Shown here one piece after another: positions 17,123 through 25,020 of a DNA stretch of 64,000 nucleotides. The notes below the pieces were generated by a model, which worked only from the letters and a program-made list of their open reading frames with translations, ran no database searches and was not told where the DNA came from. Numbering within the stretch: position 1 is the stretch's first letter; every line of letters begins with the position of its first letter. The translations under genes were made by a program, and so were the position numbers. Source of the stretch: an uncultured Collinsella sp. (GTDB lineage: Bacteria > Actinomycetota > Coriobacteriia > Coriobacteriales > Coriobacteriaceae). The DNA is taken from the NCBI GenBank assembly GCA_958427355.1, contig CAUACA010000001.1, forward strand, positions 150,999 through 214,998, written 5' to 3'.

Positions 17123-17154
17123 GGGACGGGTGTTTTTGCCCGTCCCATTTTTTG
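17123..17154 (+). terminator. Rho-independent terminator of the selenium block
   Basis: GGGACGGG (17123-17130) pairs with CCCGTCCC (17139-17146) around TGTTTTTG, followed by ATTTTTTG. It lies 25 bases after the desulfurase stop and before brnQ. Confidence 0.9.
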
Positions 17155-17176
17155 TTTCGACCCGAAAGGTGTGTCT

Positions 17177-18535
17177 ATGGCCTCATCCGCGCCGCGCGGT
17201 CTGCGCTCCGACCATGTCGTCACCGTCGGCATCGCCCTGTTCTCGATGCTCTTTGGCGCCGGCAACCTCATCATTCCGCCGTTGCTGGCGCTGCAAGCAG
17301 GCTCTGCCACGCCGCTTGCCATGACTGGCTTTTTGATTGCTGCCATCGGCCTGCCTGTTATGGGCTTTATCGCCGTGGCGCTCGCCGGAACGGCGCGCGA
17401 GCTTGCCGGCCGCGTGCACCCCAAGTTCGGTGAGTTCTTTGTCGCGGCGGTGTATCTGGCCATCGGCCCGTGCCTGGCTATTCCGCGCACAAGCTCTACG
17501 GCGTTCGAAATGCTGGTGCCGCTGCTACCCGAGGGTGTTTCGCTTGGCACGGCACGTCTGGTGTTTGCCATCGGGTTCTTCGTTGTCGCGTTTGCGCTCA
17601 CGCTGCGCCCGGGTGTCATCACGCGCGTGCTCGGCCGCATTACGGGCCCCGCGCTCATTGCGCTCATCGTGCTGGTTGTGGGTGCTGCCGTGATCTCGCC
17701 GCTGGGACCGGCTGCCGCGCCGCAGGCTCCCTATGATGCAGGCGCTGCCGTGCAGGGCTTTCTGACTGGCTATCAGACCATGGACCTGCTCGCGTCGCTC
17801 GCCTTCGGCATTATCATCGCCGAGACCATCCACGAGCTGGGTGTTACCGATGACAAGCGCGTGGCCTTTGAGATTTCGCGTTCCGGCGTGATCGCCGGCG
17901 TGCTCATGGCCATCATCTACTGTGGCTTGGGCCTTGCCGGAATGCAGCTCGGCACCGTGATGCCCGACGCCACCAACGGCGCCGCCATCCTTGCCCGTTC
18001 TGCCTCCATGCACTTTGGCCTTGCCGGCACGGTCGTGGTCTTCGCGATCTTTTTCCTCGCCTGCATGAACGTGTGCATCGGCCTCATCAGCTGCTGCTCG
18101 CGCTACTTCTGCGAGACGTATGTGGTCGAAGGGGGAGCAGAGGCCTCCGAGGAGGCCATGCGCCGTCCCTTTGCGATTCTCGCCTTTGTGTTCGCGGCGT
18201 TTTCGTGTGTGCTCTCCAACGTGGGCCTCGACGTGATTCTTATGTTCTCGGTGCCCATGCTCAACGCCTTGTATCCCGTTGCCATCGTGCTGGTACTGAT
18301 GGGCCTGGTGCACGGCTTTTGCGACGCTCATCCGCAGGTGTGGGTCTGGGTCGGCGGTGTGGTCGCGGTGCAGAGCGTGATCACCTCGGTCCGCGATGCG
18401 TTCTTTGCGGGCGCGTGGCTGCCGTTCGATGCGTTGCCGCTGGCAGATATCGGTGCTGCGTGGGCACCGGTTGCTGTGGTGGCATTTGTGATCGGTCTGC
18501 TCCATAGTCGTTTTGTCGCACATTCGAGGAGCTAA
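17177..18535 (+). CDS. brnQ: Branched-chain amino acid transport carrier BrnQ (LIVCS family)
   Basis: About 452 residues with roughly 12 hydrophobic segments. The BrnQ-type N-terminus is VTVGIALFSMLFGAGNLIIPP, and YLAIGPCLAIPRTSSTAFEM and TGYQTMDLLASLAFGIII are family motifs. It would be a cation-coupled symporter for leucine, isoleucine and valine in the cytoplasmic membrane. The ATG at 17177 has GAAAGG at 17164-17169; a GTG two codons upstream is possible. It is monocistronic, after a terminator and before a tRNA promoter. Confidence 0.9.
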   Translation: MASSAPRGLRSDHVVTVGIALFSMLFGAGNLIIPPLLALQAGSATPLAMTGFLIAAIGLPVMGFIAVALAGTARELAGRVHPKFGEFFVAAVYLAIGPCLAIPRTSSTAFEMLVPLLPEGVSLGTARLVFAIGFFVVAFALTLRPGVITRVLGRITGPALIALIVLVVGAAVISPLGPAAAPQAPYDAGAAVQGFLTGYQTMDLLASLAFGIIIAETIHELGVTDDKRVAFEISRSGVIAGVLMAIIYCGLGLAGMQLGTVMPDATNGAAILARSASMHFGLAGTVVVFAIFFLACMNVCIGLISCCSRYFCETYVVEGGAEASEEAMRRPFAILAFVFAAFSCVLSNVGLDVILMFSVPMLNALYPVAIVLVLMGLVHGFCDAHPQVWVWVGGVVAVQSVITSVRDAFFAGAWLPFDALPLADIGAAWAPVAVVAFVIGLLHSRFVAHSRS

Positions 18536-18546
18536 GGCATCAATGC

Positions 18547-18575
18547 TTGCACAGGCGGGGAGTCTCCCCTATAAT
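18547..18575 (+). promoter_or_regulatory. Promoter of the tRNA-Pro/tRNA-Gly pair
   Basis: TTGCAC (18547-18552) and TATAAT (18570-18575) are separated by exactly 17 bases, close to sigma-70 consensus, about 50 bases before tRNA-Pro. The spacer contains the perfect palindrome GGGGAG-T-CTCCCC. Confidence 0.8.
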
Positions 18576-18626
18576 TTCCTTCGCTTTGGGACACGCAAGG
18601 TTTAGACCTTAGCTGCTCAACACCTT

Positions 18627-18703
18627 CGGGACGTGGCGCAGTTTGGTAGCGCGCCTGCTTTGGGAGCAGGATGTCGCAGGTTCAAATCCTGTCGTCCCGA
18701 CCA
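18627..18703 (+). tRNA. tRNA-Pro (TGG anticodon)
   Basis: 77 bases including encoded CCA. The acceptor CGGGACG pairs with CGTCCCG, the anticodon stem CCTGC/GCAGG holds the loop TTTGGGA with TGG at 18661-18663, and the T-arm is GCAGG-TTCAAAT-CCTGT. It is transcribed with the tRNA-Gly 6 bases downstream. Confidence 0.97.
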
Positions 18704-18709
18704 TATCTT

Positions 18710-18783
18710 GCGGGCGTAGTTCAATGGTAGAACCCCAGCCTTCCAAGCTGATGACGCGGGTTCGATTCCCGTCGCCCGCTCCA
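18710..18783 (+). tRNA. tRNA-Gly (TCC anticodon)
   Basis: 74 bases including CCA. The acceptor GCGGGCG pairs with CGCCCGC. The anticodon loop CTTCCAA has TCC at 18742-18744, and the T-arm is GCGGG-TTCGATT-CCCGT. A terminator follows after 12 bases. Confidence 0.97.
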
Positions 18784-18795
18784 TAAGATAGATGA

Positions 18796-18831
18796 ATGGC
18801 TCTGATTCCTTTTGGGACCAGAGCCATTTTC
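18796..18831 (+). terminator. Terminator after the two tRNA genes
   Basis: ATGGCTCTG (18796-18804) pairs with CAGAGCCAT (18819-18827), loop of 14, followed by TTTTC. The position right after tRNA-Gly fits the end of the tRNA transcript. Confidence 0.85.
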
Positions 18832-18861
18832 ATATACATGCCGGGACCCCACATCCCCTCC

Positions 18862-18930
18862 TAAGTTGCGGTGAAATAGTTCCGACTAGCCGCAATAGCT
18901 GTTATCCAGGAACTATTTCACCGCAACTTA
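18862..18930. repeat. Dispersed hairpin repeat, copy 1 (inner type GTTCC)
   Basis: The 22-bp arms at 18862-18883 and 18909-18930 are perfectly complementary, around a 25-base unique loop. The outer core TTGCGGTGAAATA is shared by the family of eight copies in this window; the inner end is GTTCC. It lies between the tRNA terminator and the stop of the minus-strand gene at 18992-19999. Confidence 0.9.
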
Positions 18931-18991
18931 TTGAGGCCGAGCGGGCTGGGTCGATGATGGGTTCTTTTGTCGAGAAGATGAGGGCGGCCGG

Positions 18992-19999
18992 TCAGGAGTC
19001 TGCGTAGGGTTTTGTGGTCGGTATACCGTAGCCGCGCATCATGGAGCCGAACGCTTTGACATCGTAGGTGTCTGAGAGCTTGAAATGAATGACGTTGTGG
19101 CCCATAGCACGCAGGTTCGCGTCGCGCACGAGGGCAGCTCGATAGGTTTTTGCCGCAGTATGTTCCGGATCATTTTGGGCATCGCCCTCAAACTTGCCCA
19201 GTCCATGCAGCTCAGCCAGCATCCAAGAGCCGTTTGGCATCTGCCAGCCGTAATCTGCCAAATAATAGCCGGCGTTTCCCGGTCGAGTGATTTCAACCTG
19301 AAGTTCGGGAGCGGCAACTCCTGCCATAATCATTGCCGCCCGTGCTTCGGATTCTCCACCGTTATCCGACCTGCCATCCATGTGTTCAAAAACGTCAAAT
19401 GCGCGCGCGATGCCGTGCAATCCGCGGCAGTTCGCTTGTGCATATGCACGCAATTCTTCACGCTCGACACCGTACTCACGAGCCAACCCGTCGACATAGC
19501 CTAGTGCATATCGAAAAGCGCTCGTTCGGGCGATGTCGACCACCGTGCGATATGGATCCGTTAGCGTAAACGGGCCGAGCTGCCATACGTTGCCCGCCCG
19601 CCAGCGTCGGTATTCAACGAATTCGTACATATCGCGTCTGGTGGAACGCGGCAGCAGCACTTGCACCTTGTCGAGAAGGGAATGTGCAGAACCGACGCCA
19701 TAGAGCAGTGCCGCCGTTGCTCCACAAAACACGGCATCCGGTTCAACGACCGCAATAGCGGATGCCAATTGAAAGATGCGATCTTCGACGCCGAGGTCAT
19801 TCCAATACGCGGGATCAGCGTAGACATGGTTGTAGAGTCGAATAATCATCTCTTTTTGCATGAGCGCGTAGGCACAGCGTTCATCCCATTTTTTGGTAGC
19901 TACAAACAGATGCCCGCCATGATGGGCCTCGAATAACCGGAAGAATAGCTCTGCTTGCGATTTGGAACAGCGTTTATCATGACTCATTTTCGACCCCAT
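18992..19999 (-). CDS. Uncharacterised AbiEi-like / DUF559-like protein
   Basis: 335 residues. The N-terminal 60-120 region (AYALMQKEMIIRLYNHVYAD) resembles the winged-helix and following segment of AbiEi-type antitoxin-like proteins. The C-terminal 110 residues resemble the Vsr/DUF559 endonuclease-like fold: AELHGLGKFEGDAQ, then RDANLRAMGHNVIHFKLSDT. Both resemblances are from pattern only. No partner AbiEii nucleotidyltransferase toxin is adjacent. The gene is lower in GC than its neighbours, stands alone on the minus strand and is flanked by two copies of the dispersed hairpin repeat, next to tRNA genes, which suggests an accessory insert. A start 12 bases further in is possible. Confidence 0.6.
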   Translation of the reverse strand: MGSKMSHDKRCSKSQAELFFRLFEAHHGGHLFVATKKWDERCAYALMQKEMIIRLYNHVYADPAYWNDLGVEDRIFQLASAIAVVEPDAVFCGATAALLYGVGSAHSLLDKVQVLLPRSTRRDMYEFVEYRRWRAGNVWQLGPFTLTDPYRTVVDIARTSAFRYALGYVDGLAREYGVEREELRAYAQANCRGLHGIARAFDVFEHMDGRSDNGGESEARAAMIMAGVAAPELQVEITRPGNAGYYLADYGWQMPNGSWMLAELHGLGKFEGDAQNDPEHTAAKTYRAALVRDANLRAMGHNVIHFKLSDTYDVKAFGSMMRGYGIPTTKPYADS

Positions 20000-20171
20000 G
20001 GTCTCGAGGGGGAGTGAATGGCACTACGCTATCCCATATTTGGTCCGCCAGACCTTGCCATGAACTGACCAAAAGCTTGACGGGGCAGGTCAGAGTCATG
20101 AGTCGGAGCCAAACATATCGGCAAACGGTTGATTAGTGCCCCTCGGCGGCACTAAAAACCGCCCTTACAGA

Positions 20172-20240
20172 AAGTTGCGGTGAAATAGTTCCTGAAAAGC
20201 TCGAATAAGCCTAAATCCAGGAACTATTTCACCGCAACTT
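20172..20240. repeat. Dispersed hairpin repeat, copy 2 (inner type GTTCC)
   Basis: The 23-bp perfect arms at 20172-20194 and 20218-20240 enclose a 23-base loop. Same core and inner end as copy 1, with which it brackets the minus-strand gene at 18992-19999. It ends 47 bases from the stop of the PIN-domain gene. The rest of the 20000-20286 gap holds one 8-bp palindrome (20133-20155) and nothing else I can name. Confidence 0.9.
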
Positions 20241-20286
20241 ATTGAAGGGATGGGGCTGAGGGGCGGGCGATGCCGTTGCTTGTCGG

Positions 20287-20763
20287 TTAGTGGCGACCGT
20301 GGTGGCGGAGCTTGTCGATGGTGGCGTCGGTGCTCTGGCTGCGGGCTTCGGCGGCGCGGTCGCGGGCGTCGGCTGCGGTTTGGCGCTTGCGACGGTAATC
20401 GATCATGCCTTGGATGATGGGCTTGCCAAAACTCACGACATCATCGTTGTAGATGGCGGTTCGGGCTGCGAGGAGGCAGTCGGTAAAGTCCATATGGGTC
20501 TTGCCAAAGAGTTTGACGGCAAGGGCGACAACGGTGGGCTCGTCGACCATGACGTCATCGAGCAGCCTTTTCAAGGCCGCAGCAATCTCAACGCGGGGAA
20601 CCTTATAGACGTCGCGCAGCGTGACCACGACGCGTGTGATGATTTCGGGGTAGACGCGAGCGGTGCGCGTGGCGATGACCTTGGCAGCGCGCGGTGACAG
20701 AACTTCGTCGTCGTTAAGCAGGTAGCGCAGGATGACGGTCTCGTCGATGATGGTGCTACTCAT
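20287..20763 (-). CDS. PIN-domain toxin of a toxin-antitoxin pair
   Basis: 158 residues. The start resembles VapC-type PIN ribonucleases: MSSTIIDETVILRYLLNDDE, with further acidic positions in DFTDCLLAA near residue 95. PIN toxins are Mg-dependent RNases held inactive by a cognate antitoxin. The antitoxin gene is directly upstream and overlaps it by 8 bases. The C-terminal 25 residues are rich in Arg, Ala and Ser and low in complexity. Function is inferred from fold motifs and gene pairing. Confidence 0.7.
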   Translation of the reverse strand: MSSTIIDETVILRYLLNDDEVLSPRAAKVIATRTARVYPEIITRVVVTLRDVYKVPRVEIAAALKRLLDDVMVDEPTVVALAVKLFGKTHMDFTDCLLAARTAIYNDDVVSFGKPIIQGMIDYRRKRQTAADARDRAAEARSQSTDATIDKLRHHGRH

Positions 20764-21079
20764 GGATATCTACTTCCTCGGGACCCAAAATCGAATCGTC
20801 GCTTTTTGTAGCAAGGTACTCAATCCAGGCATTGCGCTCCTCGGAGCGGCGATTGGGATCTCCATATGCTTTGAGCGATCCATAGGCGGCGGTGCCGTCC
20901 TTTGAGCGCACGGCGACCGGCTGAAAGGGAAGCTTGCGCATCAAAATACTCTGCGCGACAAAAAGGCGAACGGCCTCGGCAAGCGATGTGCCCATGGCGT
21001 CGTAGAGGCGCTCGGCATGCTGTTTGTCCTCTTCGCGAATGCGCACCTGCAGGATGGCTCGTTTTTGCGTCGATGACAT
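20756..21079 (-). CDS. RelB/DinJ-family antitoxin
   Basis: 107 residues. The N-terminal segment (MSSTQKRAILQVRIREEDKQ, then HAERLYDAMGTSLAEAVRLF) fits a ribbon-helix-helix DNA-binding domain of the DinJ type. The C-terminal part would wrap the toxin. GGGAGGG lies just upstream; a GTG one codon earlier is an alternative start. Antitoxin first, toxin second with overlap is the standard order, and the pair probably represses its own promoter in the gap at 21080-21150. Confidence 0.72.
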   Translation of the reverse strand: MSSTQKRAILQVRIREEDKQHAERLYDAMGTSLAEAVRLFVAQSILMRKLPFQPVAVRSKDGTAAYGSLKAYGDPNRRSEERNAWIEYLATKSDDSILGPEEVDIHE

Positions 21080-21201
21080 CACTGCCCTCCCTTAGCTAAC
21101 GTGCAATATAGTCGGTCAAATGCGGCACGTGCCGATACCTGAGAATCTTATAACGATTACTTTATTTCACTCAAGTAAATTACCATTAACACGAATACAA
21201 A

Positions 21202-21329
21202 CGTATTACATCCAAAATGAGAGCGCGTAAAAATCTCTGGGGCGTACGCATGTAATACACTCACCTTTATAGCTTCTAGAGAATAATTCCAACCTGCCAA
21301 AACCCCTGCAATACACCCGTATTGCAGGG
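21202..21329. promoter_or_regulatory. Candidate operator cluster upstream of the formate hydrogenlyase operon
   Basis: Within the 428-base gap 21080-21507 there is a perfect palindrome at 21304-21329: CCCTGCAATAC and GTATTGCAGGG around ACCC. The half-site TGYAATAC recurs as GTATTACA at 21203-21210 and TGTAATAC at 21251-21258. The region is AT-rich relative to its neighbours and leads into the first ferredoxin gene about 180 bases later. The pattern suggests a regulator with several sites; the regulator is not identifiable. Confidence 0.5.
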
Positions 21330-21507
21330 CCTATGCTCAAGTTTGCCGCCTGCAACTGCGTATATTTAACCTGTATATCGTTGGAGGGATTCTATCGAAG
21401 CGCCTGTTTCGCCGCGTACGCTCGATGCATCGATGCCGGACCACGGGCGGTCCGGGACAACGTCGACAGGGTCTCTCCGGCATGGGATTCAGGAGGGAGT
21501 GAACAAC

Positions 21508-22026
21508 ATGGGCAATAAACGAGTCGTAGCCGATTCTTCACGCTGCATTGGGTGCCAAACCTGTATGGCGGCGTGCATCGAGGCACACGATATTCCCGGC
21601 AACATCGCCGCACCTCGCTTGCGCGTAACGCGCACCTACGAGATTTCCGCGCCGGTGGCATGTCACCACTGCGAGGACGCTCCGTGCGCGAAGGCCTGTC
21701 CTACGGGCGCCTTGTTCTTTGATCCAAAGAACCATCGCATTGGCGTCAACGAGGACAACTGCATCGGCTGCAAGAGCTGCGTCATGGCCTGCCCCTTTGG
21801 CGCCGTGAGCGTGGCGACCACGCAGGTCCCCGTCTTGATGGGTGACGTGCGCGTGGGTTCGCAGACTAAGAGCTTCGTGCTCAAGTGCGACCTGTGCGTG
21901 GACCGTCCCGGCGGTCCGGCGTGTGCTGAGGCGTGCCCGACCAAGGGCCTCACCCTGGTAGACGAGGAGCGTTTGGCGGAGCTGACTGCCGAGCGTGCCC
22001 GCGCCACCATCGAAAACGAGGCGTAA
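21508..22026 (+). CDS. HycB-like 4Fe-4S ferredoxin of formate hydrogenlyase
   Basis: 172 residues with four [4Fe-4S] motifs: CIGCQTCMAACIEAH, CHHCEDAPCAKACPTGAL, CIGCKSCVMACPFGAV and CDLCVDRPGGPACAEACP. AGGAGGGAG precedes the ATG. It would pass electrons between the formate dehydrogenase and the hydrogenase arm. The gene lies immediately upstream of fdhF and is the first of the operon; a second HycB-like gene lies just downstream of fdhF, so one may be specific to each partner. Confidence 0.88.
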   Translation: MGNKRVVADSSRCIGCQTCMAACIEAHDIPGNIAAPRLRVTRTYEISAPVACHHCEDAPCAKACPTGALFFDPKNHRIGVNEDNCIGCKSCVMACPFGAVSVATTQVPVLMGDVRVGSQTKSFVLKCDLCVDRPGGPACAEACPTKGLTLVDEERLAELTAERARATIENEA

Positions 22027-22101
22027 GTGTTGGGGCGACAGGCCCAATGATTGTCAAATAAGTACCGAGCATTCGGTAGCAGAGAAAGGAAGGAGGGTGT
22101 C

Positions 22102-24324
22102 ATGGAGAAGCATAAAGTGATCTGTCCGTACTGCGGCGCCGGTTGCCAGTTTAACCTCCTGGTCCAAAACGGCCAGGTCGTGGGTACCGAACCGCTCAAC
22201 GGCATCACCAATCAGGGCGAGCTGTGCCTTAAGGGCATGAGCGGCTACGACTTCATCAACGACACCAAGATCTTGACTCCTCGCGTACTGCACCCGATGA
22301 TCCGTCGCACCAAGGGCGCGGATCTTGAGCGCGTAAGCTGGGACGAGGCACTGGATTTCACCGCATCTAAGATGCAGGCCATAATTGACGAATATGGTCC
22401 TAACGCTGTCATGACCACCGGCTCTTCGCGAGGCGGCGGCAATGAGGCGAACTACGTCATGCAGAAGTTTACGCGTGCGTGCATCGGCACCCACAGCGTG
22501 GACAACTGCGCCCGTACTTGACACGGCCCTACTGTCCTCGGTCTGATGGACACGGTTGGTTCAGGTTGCATGTCATGCTCCATCCCCGGTATGGAGGATG
22601 CGGGCTGCATTTTCCTCTTCGGCTATAACCCTGCCGATTCGCACCCCATCGTCGCAAGGCGTATCGTGCGAGCCAAAGAAAAGGGTTGCAAGATCATCGT
22701 CGCCGACCCGCGCCATATCGAAACCGCGCGTATCGCCGATCTCTACCTTCCGATCAAGAACGGTTGCAATGTTGCGTTCCTCAACGCCTTTGCCAACTGC
22801 TTGGTCAACGATGGCCTCTACGACAAGGAATTCGTCGCCGAGCACACGAACGGCTTTGACGAGTGGTGGGAGACCATCAAGAACTACACTCCCGAATCCG
22901 TACAGGACATCACGGGTGTCGAGCCCGCGTTGATCCACCAGGCTGCCGATATGTACGCCACGGCGAAGCCTTCTGCCATCATTGGCTGGGGTATGGGCGT
23001 ATGCCAGCAGAAGCAGAACCTGAAGACGGTGCACACCATCGCCTCCATCGCCTGCGTTGCCGGCCAGATCGGCAAACCCAATTCCGGCCTCGCGCCCGTG
23101 CGTGGCCAGAATAACGTCCAGGGCTCCTGCGATATGGGCATGCTGCCCAACCTGTACCCTGGCTACCAGAAAGTCACCGACCCGGCAGTGCGTGCCAAGT
23201 TTGCCAAGGCTTGGGGCGTGCCCGAGGAAAAGCTCCCGCTCGAGGAGGGCTACAAGCTCACCGACCTGGGCCACCTGGTCGACGAGGGCAAGGTGCACTG
23301 CTTCTACAACTACGGCGAAGACCCGGTGCAGACCGAGCCCGATTCGGCCGGTATGCGCAAGACGCTCTCCGAGCTTGATCTGTTCATTTGCCAGGACATC
23401 TTTATGACGCAGACGACCATGCTCGCCGACGTCATCCTGCCTGCTACCTCTTGGGGCGAGCACGAGGGTGTCTTTACCGCATCCGACCGTAGCTTCCAGC
23501 ACTTTGACGCGGCCGTTCCTCCCAAGGGCGAGTGCCGTCACGACTGGGAGATCTTCGCGGACCTGTCTACGCGTATGGGCTACCCCATGCACTACGACAA
23601 CACCGAGCAGATCTGGAACGAGTGCATTAGCCTGTGCCCCAACTTTGTGGGCGCAACCTACGAGAAGATGGCTCCCGAGGGCGGCTACGCCCAGTGGCCC
23701 GTCAAGAGCACCGATGTGAACGACCACGGTACGCCCGACATGTTCGCTGGTGGCAAGTTCACCACCAAGGACGGCCGCGCCAACCTGATGGCGCACGACT
23801 GGGAGGCGCCCTCCGAGCTTCCCGACGATGAGTACCCGCTCATCCTGTGCACCGTCCGCGAGGTTGGCCACTACAGCTGCCGCTCGATGACCGGCAACTG
23901 CAAGACGCTGGCACTGCTTGCCGACGAGCCCGGCTTTGTCCGCATGAATCCCGCGGACGCCCAGGCGCGCGGCATCAAGAATGGCGACATCGTCTCGATC
24001 CACAGCCGTCGCGGCCAGGTATACAGCCGCGCCGACATAAGCGATCGCATCAACAAGGGCACGGTCTACATGACCTACCAGTGGTGGATCGGCAAGTGCA
24101 ACGAGCTGACCATGCACAAGGTCGACCCGGTCTCGCATACGCCCGAGGACAAGTTCTCCGCCTGCCAGGTCGACGCTATCGCCGACCAGGTCTGGGCAGA
24201 GGGCGAGGTCGAGCGTCAGTACACCGAGCTCAAGCAGGCTCTGGTGGACGCCGCCGCTCCCCAGGACATTGAGCCCGGCGCCGCCAAGTTCGACGACGAG
24301 ACGCACGTGAACCAAATCGTGTAG
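22102..24324 (+). CDS. fdhF: Formate dehydrogenase H, selenoprotein FdhF (Sec140, UGA at 22519-22521)
   Basis: 740 residues when the in-frame TGA is read as selenocysteine. The N-terminal [4Fe-4S] motif is CPYCGAGCQFNLLVQNGQVV, with the fourth cysteine in GELCLKGMSG. The active site is VDNCART-U-HGPTVLGLMD; U falls at residue 140, as in E. coli FdhF, and the following histidine is conserved. GWGMGVCQQKQ, NNVQGSCDMGMLPN and the C-terminal REVGHYSCRSMTGN region are typical of this family. It oxidises formate to CO2 on a bis-MGD molybdenum or tungsten centre in the cytoplasm. A SECIS hairpin follows the UGA. AAGGAAGGAGGG precedes the start. It is not a broken gene, since reading continues in frame on both sides. 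Confidence 0.96.
22533..22552 (+). promoter_or_regulatory. SECIS hairpin of fdhF
   Basis: TGTCC (22533-22537) pairs with GGACA (22548-22552), TC pairs with GA with one bulged T, and the apex is GGTCT. A bulged U beside a GGU-bearing apical loop, starting about 11 bases after the UGA, matches the element SelB recognises in E. coli fdhF. Confidence 0.8.
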
Positions 24325-24345
24325 TCCCGTTCTCGTTGGCTTTTT

Positions 24346-24380
24346 GGGCCGGGCGTCCCGTACGTTCGGGAGCCCGGTCC
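24346..24380 (+). terminator. GC-rich hairpin between fdhF and the second ferredoxin gene
   Basis: GGGCCGGGCGTCCCG (24346-24360) pairs with CGGGAGCCCGGTCC (24367-24380), loop TACGTT, followed by GTTATTTTG. It may terminate part of the transcripts or protect the fdhF message, since the next gene continues 22 bases later in the same direction. Confidence 0.5.
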
Positions 24381-24402
24381 GTTATTTTGAAAGGAAGTGG
24401 GG

Positions 24403-25020
24403 ATGAACCGCTTCATCGACATCAACCCGGAGAGGTGCATCGGCTGCGGAACATGCCAGTCCGCCTGTGCCGACGCCCACCGGATGCAGGGTCTTCAGGA
24501 TACGCCGCGCCTGGCGCTCGTGAAGACCGGCGGTATTTCGGCCGCCCTGGCCTGCCACCATTGCGAGGGTGCCCCCTGCGCCGAGGTTTGCCCGGTGAAT
24601 GCCATCGAGCACGATGGCGATCGCATCCACGTCAAGGAGCAGGAGTGCATCGGGTGCAGGCTGTGCGCCATTGCGTGCCCCTTCGGAGCCATCCATCCCG
24701 ATGGCACGTCTATCGCCGGTGTCGCAGGCATGTGCGACCCGACGCCTTCGTATCCTAAGTCCCTGAGCAGCCTGCTTACGTGGGCTCCTGGCCAGTACAC
24801 CTGCGCTGTCAAGTGCGACCTGTGCGCCTTCGATCCGGACGGCCCGCATTGTGTGGCGGCGTGCCCCACCAAGGCGCTGACCGTCATGGGCGGCGCGGCC
24901 GATCGCGAGCTCGACGAGGCCAAGCGCCTGCGCTCGATCGAAAACGGTCCGGTCGTCGACGTTACCGCTGTGGCCCAGGGCCTGTCCGAGAAAGCAGAAG
25001 GGAGCGTAAACAATGAATAG
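24403..25020 (+). CDS. Second HycB/HyfA-like 4Fe-4S ferredoxin subunit
   Basis: 205 residues, four cluster motifs: CIGCGTCQSACADAH, CHHCEGAPCAEVCPVNAI, CIGCRLCAIACPFGAI and CDLCAFDPDGPHCVAACPTKAL. Between the third and fourth is an insert of about 30 residues (around TPSYPKSLSSLLTWAP) absent from the first ferredoxin. AAGGAAGTGGGG precedes the ATG at 24403. The stop overlaps the hyfB start by 8 bases, so it is coupled to the hydrogenase part of the operon. Confidence 0.87.
   Translation: MNRFIDINPERCIGCGTCQSACADAHRMQGLQDTPRLALVKTGGISAALACHHCEGAPCAEVCPVNAIEHDGDRIHVKEQECIGCRLCAIACPFGAIHPDGTSIAGVAGMCDPTPSYPKSLSSLLTWAPGQYTCAVKCDLCAFDPDGPHCVAACPTKALTVMGGAADRELDEAKRLRSIENGPVVDVTAVAQGLSEKAEGSVNNE

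Noticed and set aside
18627..18783. Integration site (att) of a genomic island in the tRNA genes
   Set aside because: No integrase and no repeated tRNA 3' end were found in the window.
20133..20155. Terminator or operator formed by TTAGTGCC/GGCACTAA
   Set aside because: No T-tract in either direction and no second copy; kept only as an unexplained palindrome.
22102..24324. Pseudogene or two separate genes split by a stop codon in fdhF
   Set aside because: The stop is TGA at the selenocysteine position, the frame continues, and a SECIS hairpin plus selA, selB and selC are present.
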